Part shown: piece by piece, positions 1-8,172 of the stretch
Layout of the letters: the number at the start of each line of letters is the position of its first letter
Numbering within the stretch: the stretch's first letter is position 1
Source: Parathalassolituus penaei
GTDB taxonomy: Bacteria > Pseudomonadota > Gammaproteobacteria > Pseudomonadales > Oceanobacteraceae
Direction of reading: 5' to 3'
DNA: 64,000 nt
Assembly (NCBI RefSeq): GCF_026626885.1
Contig: NZ_JAPNOA010000056.1
Span: 372,001-436,000 of the forward strand
Notes under the pieces: generated by a model
Told to the model about the DNA's origin: nothing
Database searches by the model: none
What the model saw: only the letters and a program-made list of their open reading frames with translations
Made by a program: the position numbers and the translations under genes

Positions 1-46
1 ATCCCGGCTCGCCCAGATGGGCATTCAGTAGCCAGCTGCGCTGGGT
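1..46 (+). repeat. Truncated end of mosaic intergenic repeat (copy A0)
   Basis: The first bases match the 3' end of the mosaic repeat found complete at 117-415, 6501-6770 and 6863-7153: the segment with the GCCCAGATGGGC hairpin and the following CAGCTGCGCTGGGT. The rest of this copy lies left of the window. It shows that at least two copies stood in tandem here. Confidence 0.75.
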
Positions 47-116
47 GAAGCCGATGTTGATGTTGCGGATGTTGTGCTGGTGGTTTGGGTCTGGATGATG
101 TACGTCCGACGGCTGC

Positions 117-415
117 TGGCGGCTACTCGGCTTGTTAATTGGCCAGGCCGCTTGCCCTCTTGGGGGGCCTTGTCCCCCGGCCGGGCGGGCCTCCCCCTGC
201 TTAGCCCGACTGGGCTTGTGTCTCCGGTATTCCCCGACAACGGCTTTTCGACCCCGGCCCGATGGCACGTCCTTGTGCCCTGTCTATCGGTAAAAATAGG
301 GCCTTGCGGGGCATCCATGCCCCGGCTGGGTCGGCCGTTGCGGTGAATCCCGGCTCGCCCAGATGGGCAATTAACGGTGGCCAGCTGCGCTGGGTGAAAT
401 TGGTGTGTTGGTGGA
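117..415 (+). repeat. Mosaic multi-hairpin intergenic repeat, copy A
   Basis: About 290 bases, closely matching copies B (6501-6770), C (6863-7153) and, in reverse orientation, D (42590-42835). It contains a run of small hairpins in fixed order: GGGGG/CCCCC around CCTTGT, GCCCGACTGGGC, GGCAC/GTGCC, GGGGCATCCATGCCCC in related form, and GCCCAGATGGGC. Reading frames are open on both strands, but the products are arginine/proline-rich and unrelated between frames, so I treat it as non-coding. Copy A is followed by a 7-bp tandem array. The orientation shown is that of copies A to C. Confidence 0.85.
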
Positions 416-423
416 TGCTGTTT

Positions 424-514
424 GCCCGACGCCCGACGCCCGACGCCCGACGCCCGACGCCCGACGCCCGACGCCCGACACCCGACACCCGACACCCGAC
501 ACCCGACACCCAAC
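424..514. repeat. 7-bp tandem array, 13 units (GCCCGAC then ACCCGAC)
   Basis: Eight perfect GCCCGAC units are followed by four ACCCGAC units and one ACCCAAC unit, 91 bases without interruption. The array directly follows mosaic-repeat copy A. The shift of unit sequence within the array suggests growth by slippage after a point change. A related array with a different unit is at 6776-6859. Confidence 0.95.
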
Positions 515-550
515 ACAGGCCTCATTGAACAAAACTCTGGCGGATTCTAG

Positions 551-572
551 CCAGATTCATGCCCAAATCTGG
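551..572. other. Inverted repeat upstream of VWA gene
   Basis: CCAGATT and AATCTGG form 7-base perfect arms around an 8-base spacer, about 100 bases before the VWA start. It could be an operator or a weak hairpin terminating leftward transcription. Nothing else is seen between the 7-bp array and the gene. Confidence 0.3.
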
Positions 573-674
573 CCGAAAGCCTGATCTTTGCTAGCGTTAA
601 GGGAAAGCCCCACGTGTTTGGGGGCGACTGCATACCTGGATGGCGTCCGGGTGTCGCGCTGGCGGAGAGATCGC

Positions 675-2870
675 ATGAAAAAGCCCGTAGAAAATCCTCT
701 CACCCGACTGTTGTGGGCTGGCCTGTTGTGGCTGGTGATGGCATGTGTGCATGCTGCCCAGCAACCGGCCGACGTGCGGGTGGTGATCGACATTTCCGGC
801 AGTATGAAGCAGACCGATCCCAATAACCTGCGGGTTCCGGCGTTGAATCTGGTGGTTGAACTACTGCCTGATGGTTCTCGTGGCGGTGTCTGGACTTTTG
901 CGCAGGGGGTGAACAACCCATTGCCGGTCGGGCAGGTGAACGATGGTTGGCGAACCCGGGCCCGTGCGGCGGGAAAGTCGATCAATTCCAGTGGTCAACG
1001 CACTAACCTGACCGAGGCGCTCGAAAAGGCCGCGGTTGGCACCAAGGCGATGTCCGGTTATGACCAGAGTGTGATCCTGCTGACCGACGGCCGTATCGAT
1101 ATGGCACCTGCCAGTGCCGGTGAAGGCCCGAATCAGGCTTCACGTGAGCGTTTGTTCAAAACCGTTTTGCCCGCTTATAAAGCCGCCGGGGTAAAAATCC
1201 ATACGTTGGCGCTGTCGGATGCTGCCGACCGTAAGCTGTTACAACAAATCGCCATGGAAACCGACGGCTTGTATCTGGAGGCCGACACCGCCGAAGCACT
1301 GAGCAAGAGTTTCCTGAAAGCCTTTGAACGTGCCGCCCCGGCGGAAGAGGTCGGGCTTAAAAACAACCGCTTTACCATCGACAACAGCATCAAGGAATTT
1401 ACCGCGCTGGTGTTTCGTAAACCCGGTGGCAAGGCCAGCCAGCTGATCAGCCCGTCCGGCAAAACCTACGATCAGGCCTCTGCTGATAGCAAATCTGACC
1501 TGCGCTGGCACAACGAAGTCAACTTTGATCTGGTCACCATCAGCAATCCCGAGCCGGGGGAGTGGCAGGTAAACGCCGATGTTGATCCGGACAACCGGGT
1601 GCGTATTCTGTCCGACCTCAGTCTTGGCGTAGACGGCATCGCCGCCACGCTGTTCAGTGGTGATCCGGTCAAGATCAGCATTGCCCTGTTTAATGAAAAC
1701 CGGGTGGTTCAGGAAAAGGCGCTGCTGCAGCTGACCGACTTTACCCTGTCGATCACCAGCCCTGATGGCCATACCGTCAGTCAGCTGTTGTCGGACCCCG
1801 AAAAACTGCCCGCCGATGGCATCTTCCTACATACCCTTGAGCGTCTGGCACAGCCGGGTGAATACCGCTTCGAGATTCAGGCTCAGGGCCGTACCTTTAA
1901 CCGCCAGCGGGTGATTACCGCCAACCTCAGCGAGCCGTTCACCATCAGTGAGCAGCGCGATGTAGCGGGCCAGCAGCTGCAGATCCGGGTCAGCGCCGAT
2001 TCCGATGGCATCGACACCGGCTTGAGCCGGGTGCTGGTCAAAGTCACCAACCCGGATGGCAGCTCGGTGATCCAGACCATGGATTTTGATCAGGGTACTC
2101 GCAGCTGGAACTACGACGCCATGGCGACTCAGGGCGATGGTGAATACCAGTACGAGCTGAACATTCGGGGCGTCAGCGTGGGTGGCAAGAGTTTCCGCAG
2201 TCAGCCAGAAACCATCGTGGCGGAATTCCCGCTGCGTGAAACGGTTGCCACCAACAAGGTCGCCGAAAAACCGGCCGCAGCTCCGGCCGCTGAAGTGACC
2301 AGCAAAACCGACGAAGCCCAGACCGACGGCGATCAAAAAACACCGGTGACCACGGAAGCCACCGCGGTGCCAGCGGCACCGCAATCCACTGAACTGGCAA
2401 CCACTCCGGCACCGGACGACGCCACAACCGCAACCGAAGAACCGCTCGACTGGATGTTCATGGCCATGGTGGGTGGTGGTGTATTGGTGTTCCTGCTGAT
2501 TTTGGTCGGGGTGTTCCTGTTCCTGCGTAAACGCAAAAAAGCCAAGGCTGAACCCGCCGCCGACAATACCAATACACAGGCAGCCGGTACTGCGGTGGCC
2601 GTTGGCTCCGGCATTATGGCCGAAGCCGCTGAATTGGAACCGGGTGACAACATTCAGGAGATGGACGACTTCGAAGCCTTTATGTCCGCCGGTGAAGAAC
2701 AGATTCCGGCCAGCGGCGAAGAAAAACGCCCGGACACCCTGGGCGGTGATACCAATATCAACCCCTTGTCAGAACCGGCCAGTGGAGCCGATGAAGCGCT
2801 GGCGGAAGGTCTGGATGATCAGGACTGGGGTGAATTTGATATCGACGAAGAGGACGGCAAGAACAAATAA
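675..2870 (+). CDS. VWA-domain membrane-anchored protein (TIGR03503-like)
   Basis: The frame is open from 588, but the start is placed at 675, where GGAGAG lies 6 bases upstream and a clean signal peptide follows (hydrophobic LLWAGLLWLVMACVHA). The 731-residue product has an early von Willebrand A domain with a MIDAS motif D39-I-S-G-S43, beta-rich repeats through the middle, an Ala/Pro/Thr/Glu-rich linker and one transmembrane segment near residues 590-620. An acidic cytoplasmic tail follows. The topology suggests a periplasmic metal-dependent adhesion or scaffold domain held in the inner membrane. It resembles the gammaproteobacterial TIGR03503 group, whose function is unknown to me. It stands alone, with a mosaic repeat upstream. 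Confidence 0.8.
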   Translation: MKKPVENPLTRLLWAGLLWLVMACVHAAQQPADVRVVIDISGSMKQTDPNNLRVPALNLVVELLPDGSRGGVWTFAQGVNNPLPVGQVNDGWRTRARAAGKSINSSGQRTNLTEALEKAAVGTKAMSGYDQSVILLTDGRIDMAPASAGEGPNQASRERLFKTVLPAYKAAGVKIHTLALSDAADRKLLQQIAMETDGLYLEADTAEALSKSFLKAFERAAPAEEVGLKNNRFTIDNSIKEFTALVFRKPGGKASQLISPSGKTYDQASADSKSDLRWHNEVNFDLVTISNPEPGEWQVNADVDPDNRVRILSDLSLGVDGIAATLFSGDPVKISIALFNENRVVQEKALLQLTDFTLSITSPDGHTVSQLLSDPEKLPADGIFLHTLERLAQPGEYRFEIQAQGRTFNRQRVITANLSEPFTISEQRDVAGQQLQIRVSADSDGIDTGLSRVLVKVTNPDGSSVIQTMDFDQGTRSWNYDAMATQGDGEYQYELNIRGVSVGGKSFRSQPETIVAEFPLRETVATNKVAEKPAAAPAAEVTSKTDEAQTDGDQKTPVTTEATAVPAAPQSTELATTPAPDDATTATEEPLDWMFMAMVGGGVLVFLLILVGVFLFLRKRKKAKAEPAADNTNTQAAGTAVAVGSGIMAEAAELEPGDNIQEMDDFEAFMSAGEEQIPASGEEKRPDTLGGDTNINPLSEPASGADEALAEGLDDQDWGEFDIDEEDGKNK

Positions 2871-2885
2871 ACGTCAGTGAGGATA

Positions 2886-2903
2886 GATTGGCGCCAGCCA
2901 ATC
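2886..2903 (+). other. Short hairpin after VWA gene
   Basis: GATTGGC, loop GCCA, GCCAATC forms a compact hairpin 15 bases after the stop. No clear T-run follows, so it is at best a weak terminator. Confidence 0.3.
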
Positions 2904-3040
2904 GAAGGTTGGCCTGCAAGGCATCTATGGTTACAATCATGAGTGTCAGAAATCGTCATGATCTGTCATGCGAATGCTGGCAGTTTATGCCCGTCGGAGT
3001 GACGGGGTGATATTGAACTCATCAACATGGATGTTTATGT

Positions 3041-3724
3041 ATGGATTCCAGCCGAACCCATCCTCTTGCGTATTTGCTACTCGGTATTGTGGCGGCATTT
3101 GCGCTGCTTAAATGTTCTCAAGTCCCCCGTGTCGCGTTACTCGAAGAGCAGCAGAACGCCATGCTCGATGCCCAGGATGATGCTCGTCAGCAGGCGCAGC
3201 AACAACACGAGGCAGCGTTGCTGGCAACTCTGGAGCGTTTCCGGATTGCCGACCCGGGATTAAAAGACTGCATCAAAGACAGTCTGGATTTTGGGATGTC
3301 TGGCCGCTACGTACCACCGGAACTGCAGGGTGGTCATCTGGAAAATCTGACCGAGCTTCGTTGCGAATACAGAAAAATTGAATCACTGGCGGGTATCCAG
3401 AACGTTACCGGTTTGAAAACCCTGGTGTTGACTCGCAACCATATTATAGATGTATCGCCGCTGCGCTCCCTGACGAACCTGAAATCATTGTGGCTGGGTG
3501 ATAACCCGGTGCGGGATTTGTACCCGTTGTGGGACCTCCATAATATCCAAACCCTGCGACTGCCGAACCTCGAGAAGATGTACTGCTCGGATGTTTATAA
3601 AGTGCTGTACCACGCTTGTATCAAGGAGGTGACGTTTTCAGGGCATGATTCCCATGCTTGCCAGGGCAGCCGGGGTGAATTTATGCAAGCGAAGTCCGCC
3701 GGTTACCACTGTAGAAACCCTTGA
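3041..3724 (+). CDS. Leucine-rich-repeat protein with N-terminal signal anchor
   Basis: The 227-residue product begins with a hydrophobic segment (LAYLLLGIVAAFALL, residues 9-23) followed by a Gln/Ala/Glu-rich helical stretch likely to form a coiled coil (about 33-62). Next come roughly four SDS22-like leucine-rich repeats between about residues 100 and 175, with the L-x-x-L-x-L-x-x-N pattern visible in 'LKTLVLTRNHI' and 'LKSLWLGDNPV'. The C-terminus carries several cysteines. It is probably periplasmic, tethered by the signal anchor, with a protein-binding LRR face. No enzyme motif is visible. The start has no strong ribosome site, so it could be off by a few codons. Confidence 0.7.
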   Translation: MDSSRTHPLAYLLLGIVAAFALLKCSQVPRVALLEEQQNAMLDAQDDARQQAQQQHEAALLATLERFRIADPGLKDCIKDSLDFGMSGRYVPPELQGGHLENLTELRCEYRKIESLAGIQNVTGLKTLVLTRNHIIDVSPLRSLTNLKSLWLGDNPVRDLYPLWDLHNIQTLRLPNLEKMYCSDVYKVLYHACIKEVTFSGHDSHACQGSRGEFMQAKSAGYHCRNP

Positions 3725-3747
3725 AAGACTGGCTCCGCCGGATGTCG

Positions 3748-3842
3748 AGTGGGCATTTCTGCCCACTTGCCCAGAACATCTCCCGCCCAGAACATCTCCT
3801 GCCCAGAGCATCTCTGTCGTAGCGTGGGCATTTATGCCCACT
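3748..3842. repeat. REP-like hairpins flanking three 16-bp tandem repeats
   Basis: Two hairpins of the form GTGGGCA-TTNN-TGCCCAC lie at about 3748-3767 and 3824-3841. Between them are three 16-base tandem units starting GCCCAGAACATCTCC (3769-3784, 3785-3800, 3801-3816, the last degenerate). The hairpin recurs at 42533-42550. This is the layout of a REP/BIME-type element. Confidence 0.7.
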
Positions 3843-3891
3843 TATATTCATCCCGCGACTCAGACCTCACTCCTTAACCCACAGGTGCCCC

Positions 3892-4302
3892 ATGATCAAA
3901 GCCGTCTGCCATTGCCAATCGGTGGTGCTGGAAATCCATACCGAATCCCTCGTACAGGTCCATTGCCACTGCAAGGATTGCCAGCGCGCCCACGGCGCGG
4001 CTTATGTATCGTCGTCGATTTACCCGGCGGCGGCTGTCCGCCAGATCTGCGGCGAACTGGTCGAATTTATCCTCGAACGCACCCCGCGCCTGCGCTGCGC
4101 CCAGTGCGGCATGCATATGTATTCTGAACTCAGCGCCATCAACCTGCGCAGCGTCAACGCCTACGCCCTGCCAGACGGTGCCTTCCAGCCGCAATTTCAT
4201 GTGCAATGTCAGGACGCCGTCCATCCATTGGCCGACCAGCTGCCACATTACAAAGCCTTCCCGGCCAGCTTCGGTGGCAGTGATGAAATGATGGAGTGGT
4301 GA
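3892..4302 (+). CDS. GFA/CENP-V family zinc protein
   Basis: The 136-residue product has the cysteine spacing of the glutathione-dependent formaldehyde-activating (GFA) fold: C-x-C near the start (residues 6-8), C-H-C-K-D-C around 25-30, and C-A-Q-C around 70-73. These would bind two zinc ions. Family members act on S-hydroxymethylglutathione or related adducts, but many are uncharacterised and the substrate cannot be read from sequence. The gene stands alone and ends before a strong hairpin at 4339-4367. Confidence 0.85.
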   Translation: MIKAVCHCQSVVLEIHTESLVQVHCHCKDCQRAHGAAYVSSSIYPAAAVRQICGELVEFILERTPRLRCAQCGMHMYSELSAINLRSVNAYALPDGAFQPQFHVQCQDAVHPLADQLPHYKAFPASFGGSDEMMEW

Positions 4303-4338
4303 CACTGGCGAAGGATGAATTCCCAACTGGTTGAGGCG

Positions 4339-4367
4339 AATCAGGCCAGTGTTACACTGGCCTGATT
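4339..4367. terminator. Perfect 13-bp hairpin between GFA gene and moxR
   Basis: AATCAGGCCAGTG and its exact complement flank a TTA loop. It lies 37 bases after the GFA stop and 19 bases before the MoxR start. No T-run follows, so it could terminate poorly or act as an mRNA-stabilising or REP-like hairpin. Confidence 0.5.
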
Positions 4368-4385
4368 ACGCTCTGGAGACCTGTT

Positions 4386-5246
4386 ATGACCCAGCCTGTG
4401 CGCCTGAAATTCACCGGTACTGCCGATTATGTGGCGACGCCACAATTGACGATGGCGGTTAACGCTGCCATCACTCTGCAAAAACCCTTGCTGTTAAAAG
4501 GCGAGCCAGGCACGGGTAAAACCATGCTGGCGGAGCAGTTGGCGGCGGCGCTGGGTACTGAGCTGATCCAGTGGCATATCAAAAGTACCACCCGCGCCCA
4601 GCAGGGCCTGTATGAATACGATGCGGTGAGCCGTCTGCGTGACTCGCAGCTGGGTTCCGACCGGGTGCACGATATTCGCAATTACATCGTCAAGGGCAAG
4701 CTCTGGCAGGCGTTTGAGGCTGACAAGCCGGTGGTGTTGCTGATCGACGAGATCGACAAGGCCGATATCGAGTTTCCCAACGACCTGCTGCTGGAACTCG
4801 ACAAGATGGAGTTCTTTGTTTACGAAACCCAGGAACGGGTGGTCGCCCGTCAGCGCCCGATTGTGCTGATTACCAGTAACAACGAAAAAGAACTGCCGGA
4901 TGCCTTCCTGCGGCGTTGTTTCTTCCATTACATCGATTTTCCTGATCGCCATACCATGCAGCAGATTGTGGATGTGCACTTTGGTGCGCTGAAACCGGAG
5001 CTGGTGCAAACCGCGCTGGATGTGTTTTTTGATTTGCGCACCGTGCCCGGTCTCAAGAAAAAGCCGACCACCTCTGAGCTGATCGACTGGCTGAAACTGC
5101 TGCTGGCGGATGATATTGGTCTGGATGCGTTGCAGAACAAGCAGGGCACCCAGGCGATTCCGCCGTTACACGGCGCGCTTATCAAGAACGAGCAGGATGT
5201 GATGCTGCTGGAAAAACTGGCGTTTATGAGTCGCCGTCGCAGCTGA
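4386..5246 (+). CDS. MoxR-family AAA+ ATPase
   Basis: The 286-residue product carries Walker A G-E-P-G-T-G-K-T (about residues 39-46), Walker B V-V-L-L-I-D-E-I-D (about 117-125) and a sensor-1 region 'VLITSNNEKELPDAFLRRC', typical of MoxR/CbbQ-type ATPases. These act as chaperone-like remodelers with a VWA partner, often inserting cofactors or activating enzymes. The partner is the next gene, 32 bases downstream. The start has GGAG upstream. The client of this pair is unknown. Confidence 0.9.
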   Translation: MTQPVRLKFTGTADYVATPQLTMAVNAAITLQKPLLLKGEPGTGKTMLAEQLAAALGTELIQWHIKSTTRAQQGLYEYDAVSRLRDSQLGSDRVHDIRNYIVKGKLWQAFEADKPVVLLIDEIDKADIEFPNDLLLELDKMEFFVYETQERVVARQRPIVLITSNNEKELPDAFLRRCFFHYIDFPDRHTMQQIVDVHFGALKPELVQTALDVFFDLRTVPGLKKKPTTSELIDWLKLLLADDIGLDALQNKQGTQAIPPLHGALIKNEQDVMLLEKLAFMSRRRS

Positions 5247-5278
5247 TACCAGCCGGTATTGGCAAAGAGGGGAGTCCG

Positions 5279-6457
5279 ATGCTGATCGACTTTTTTCAGG
5301 TAGTGCGGGCCGCCGGTGTTCCGGCTTCCATTCGTGAATATCTCGACCTGCTGCGGGCCTTGCAGCAGGGGCTGGCGTTTGCCGATCTTGATGAGTTTTA
5401 CCAGTTGGCGCGCTTGTGTCTGGTCAAGGACGAAAAATACTACGACCGTTTTGATCGGGCATTTGGTGACTATTTCGAAGGCTTACGGGCGTTCGATAGT
5501 GTGTTGGAAGAGCTGAACCTGCCCGAGGACTGGTTGCGCAAGGAAGTTGAACGCATTCTGAGCGATGCTGAAAAAGCCGGGGTGGCGGGCAAGGGCAGTC
5601 TGGATGCCTTGATGGAGGCGCTGCGTGAGCGTCTGGAAAACCAGAAAGAGCGCCATCAGGGTGGCAGCAAGAATATCGGCACGGCGGGGACGTCGCCGTT
5701 TGGTGCCTACGGCTACAACCCGGAAGGCATCCGTATTGGTCAGCACGAAAACCGCCATAACCGCGCCGTAAAAGTCTGGGATCAGCGTAACTACCGTGAC
5801 CTCGACGACAAGGTTGAGCTGGGTGTGCGTAACCTCAAGGTGGCTTTGCGGCGGCTGCGCCAGTTCGCCCGTCATGGCGCGGCCAATCAGCTGGATCTTG
5901 ATGACACCATTCGTGCGACCGCGCGCAATGCCGGGTTTCTCGACCTCAAGCTGGTGCCGGAACGGCACAACGCCGTAAAAGTGCTGTTGCTGCTGGATAT
6001 CGGCGGCTCGATGGATATGCACGTGCGGGCCTGTGAGGAGCTGTTTTCTGCCGCGCGTGCCGAGTTCAAACACCTCGAAAGTTATTACTTCCACAACTGT
6101 CTGTACGAGTTTGTCTGGCGTCATAACAGTCGGCGTTACAGCGAGCGCCTGCTGACTCGTGACATGCTCAACACCTATGGCCCGGACTACAAGGTGATCT
6201 TTGTGGGCGACGCCAGTATGGCGCCGTGGGAAGTCAGCCATGCGGGTGGCAGTGTTGAGCACAACAACGAGGAAGCGGGAGCTGTGTGGCTGCAGCGGGT
6301 GACGGAGCATTATCCACATGTGGTGTGGCTGAATCCGACGCCGGAGCGCTGGTGGGTGGATCATGGTTCGATGGGGATGATCCGCAAGTTGATGGAGAAC
6401 CGGATGTTTCCGCTGACTGTGGAGGGGATTACCGCGGCGATTCAGGAGCTGGGGTAG
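5279..6457 (+). CDS. VWA-domain protein paired with MoxR (CoxE-like)
   Basis: The 392-residue product has a helical N-terminal half and a C-terminal VWA-like domain with D-I-G-G-S-M-D (about residues 239-245), a variant MIDAS. A later conserved 'IFVGDASMAPWE' block and 'WLNPTPERWW' match the CoxE/YehP-like partners of MoxR ATPases. AGGGGAG precedes the ATG. It is co-transcribed with the ATPase, and the two probably form an ATPase/adaptor complex. No client enzyme lies next to them; downstream is repeat DNA. Confidence 0.85.
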   Translation: MLIDFFQVVRAAGVPASIREYLDLLRALQQGLAFADLDEFYQLARLCLVKDEKYYDRFDRAFGDYFEGLRAFDSVLEELNLPEDWLRKEVERILSDAEKAGVAGKGSLDALMEALRERLENQKERHQGGSKNIGTAGTSPFGAYGYNPEGIRIGQHENRHNRAVKVWDQRNYRDLDDKVELGVRNLKVALRRLRQFARHGAANQLDLDDTIRATARNAGFLDLKLVPERHNAVKVLLLLDIGGSMDMHVRACEELFSAARAEFKHLESYYFHNCLYEFVWRHNSRRYSERLLTRDMLNTYGPDYKVIFVGDASMAPWEVSHAGGSVEHNNEEAGAVWLQRVTEHYPHVVWLNPTPERWWVDHGSMGMIRKLMENRMFPLTVEGITAAIQELG

Positions 6458-6500
6458 GTTTGGTTGGCGGCTGGCTGCTGGCCGGGCCCAGGCGCTTTGC

Positions 6501-6770
6501 GGCTTGTTAATTGGCCTGGCCGTTTGCCCTCTTGGGGGACCTTGTCCCCCGGCCGGGCGGGCCTCCCCCTGCTTTTGCCCGACTGGGCTCGTTTACCCGG
6601 TTTTCACCGACAACGGCGTTTCGACCCCGGCCCGATGGCACATCCCTGTGCCAACGGGCCTTGCGGGGCATCCATGCCCCGGCCGGGTCGGCCGTTGCGG
6701 TGAATCCCGGCTCGCCCAGATGGGCATTTGGCAGCCAGCTGCGCTGGGTTAAAGCGGTGTTGATGGATAC
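6501..6770 (+). repeat. Mosaic multi-hairpin intergenic repeat, copy B
   Basis: Nearly identical to copies A and C across about 260 bases, with the same hairpin order. It starts about 45 bases after the stop of the VWA gene and is followed by a 7-bp array and then copy C. It lies between the 3' ends of convergent genes, as copy D does. Confidence 0.88.
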
Positions 6771-6775
6771 TGTTT

Positions 6776-6859
6776 GTCCGACGTCCGACGTCCGACGTCC
6801 GACGTCCGACGTCCGACGTCCGACGTCCGACGTCCGACGTCCGACGTCCGACGTCCGAC
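6776..6859. repeat. 7-bp tandem array, 12 units of GTCCGAC
   Basis: Twelve perfect head-to-tail copies of GTCCGAC (84 bases) lie between mosaic-repeat copies B and C. The array near the window start has the unit GCCCGAC/ACCCGAC at the same place relative to copy A. A single GTCCGAC precedes copy A at about 104-110. Confidence 0.97.
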
Positions 6860-6862
6860 CTC

Positions 6863-7153
6863 TGGCGGCTACTCGGCTTGTTAATTGGCGAAGCTGTTTG
6901 CCCTCTTGGGGGATCTTGTCCCCCGGCCGGGCGGGCCTCCCCCTGCTTTTGCCCGACTGGGCTCGTTTACCCGGTTTTCCCCGACAACGGCGTTTCGACC
7001 CCGGCCCGATGGCACATCCCTGTGCCAACGGGCCTGGCGGGGCATCCATGCCCCGGCCGGGTCGGCCGTTGCGGTGAATCCCGGCTCGCCCAGATGGGCA
7101 GTTAACGGCAGCCAGCTGCGCTGGGTTAAAGCGGTGTGTTGATGAATGCTGCT
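6863..7153 (+). repeat. Mosaic multi-hairpin intergenic repeat, copy C
   Basis: Begins with the same TGGCGGCTACTCGG boundary as copy A and keeps the hairpins GGGGG/CCCCC, GCCCGACTGGGC, GGCACATCCCTGTGCC, GGGGCATCCATGCCCC and GCCCAGATGGGC. The 7-bp array after it has decayed to about two imperfect units (7152-7170). It ends just before the stop of the leftward transporter gene. Confidence 0.87.
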
Positions 7154-7174
7154 CGCCAGACGCCCGACTCGACC

Positions 7175-8077
7175 TCATGCCTTCTGCGTCTGTATCAACA
7201 GGCATACGCCTATCAATCCTGCGCCGAGCCAGCCGTACCAGGTGATGGTTTCGCCGACGACAAACACGGCCATAAAGGCGGCGACGACGGGTTCAAACAG
7301 GGTGAGGAGGGTGGCGCGGCTGGCGTCGATATGGCGCAGGCCGTAGCCGAATAATACGTAGCCGATAAACATGGGTATCAAGCTGATGTACCACACGGCG
7401 GCGCTGCCTGTGGGGGTGGCGAACAGCTGGTTGCCGGTGAGGCAGAGGGAGCCGAGTAGTATCAGGCTGGCGGGTACAAACAATCCGGCCATGGCGGACT
7501 GGGAGCGTACACCTCGTTGAATCAGGCGCACGGCGATCCATGAATACAGGGCGTAGGTAAAACCGGCGACCAGTCCGAGGATGATTCCGAACCTGTGTTG
7601 GCTGTCGGTACTCGGCAGTTGCTCCTGATCACCTGGATGAGCCAGTAACAGAATCCCCGATATTCCCAACATCAGGCTGACAAACCAGCGCCGGTCCATG
7701 GGGTTATGGTTGCCAAACAGGCGTTCGATAACGGCGGTCAGCAGCGGGGCGGAAGCGATGGTAACCACCGTGCCGGTGGCTACTCCGGCGAACCGCATGG
7801 AGCTGTAGAAGGCCAGTGGGTAGATGGCAACCGCCAGCGCGCCGGTCAGTACCAGCGCAGGATTGGCGCGTAAACCTGGCCAGTCATGCCATAGATGGCG
7901 GTATGCCAGCAGAGCCTGCAGCAGGCCACCGATTCCCATGGCGAAGGCTCCAATCGCCATGGGGCTGGCCAGTGGTGCAAAGCTGGCGGCGGTGCCGGTG
8001 GTTCCCCACAGGAAGGAAGCCAGCAGAATGGCCATTACACCGTTCTGACGTGTGTTATATGAGTGAGCAGGGGGCAT
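7175..8077 (-). CDS. EamA-family (DMT) metabolite transporter
   Basis: The 300-residue product has about ten predicted membrane helices in two EamA repeats, beginning with 'ILLASFLWGTTGTAASF', a typical first-helix motif. The second repeat includes 'SLIPMFIGYVLFGYGLRHI' and 'LFEPVVAAFMAVFVVGE'. The superfamily exports amino acids, purines or other metabolites; the substrate is not evident. It follows the AraC regulator on the same strand by 95 bases and is probably controlled by it. Confidence 0.88.
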   Translation of the reverse strand: MPPAHSYNTRQNGVMAILLASFLWGTTGTAASFAPLASPMAIGAFAMGIGGLLQALLAYRHLWHDWPGLRANPALVLTGALAVAIYPLAFYSSMRFAGVATGTVVTIASAPLLTAVIERLFGNHNPMDRRWFVSLMLGISGILLLAHPGDQEQLPSTDSQHRFGIILGLVAGFTYALYSWIAVRLIQRGVRSQSAMAGLFVPASLILLGSLCLTGNQLFATPTGSAAVWYISLIPMFIGYVLFGYGLRHIDASRATLLTLFEPVVAAFMAVFVVGETITWYGWLGAGLIGVCLLIQTQKA

Positions 8078-8172
8078 GGTTCAACTCGATTAACGGTTCG
8101 TTATCAACTGGAAGCCATGGTAATCGGTAGCGGTTTGGCCGGAAGTGTTGATCAGACACCAGATTGTGCTGA

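Noticed and set aside
424-514. CRISPR-like array
   Set aside because: The unit is 7 bases with no spacers and there are no cas genes.
25-525. Long open frames on both strands across the first mosaic repeat
   Set aside because: Frames are kept open by GC-rich repeat units whose 7-bp period reads through in all frames. Products are Arg/Gly/Pro-rich, lack ribosome sites and do not agree between repeat copies.
3041-3724. LRR protein as a secreted effector
   Set aside because: The N-terminal hydrophobic segment looks like a signal anchor and there is no secretion-system gene or effector motif nearby.
3645-4127. 160-codon rightward frame overlapping the LRR end and the GFA gene
   Set aside because: It crosses REP hairpins and lies out of frame over a well supported GFA gene.
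6507-7205. 232-codon leftward frame over repeats B and C
   Set aside because: Same repeat DNA; it contains the 7-bp array in translation and runs into the end of the transporter gene.
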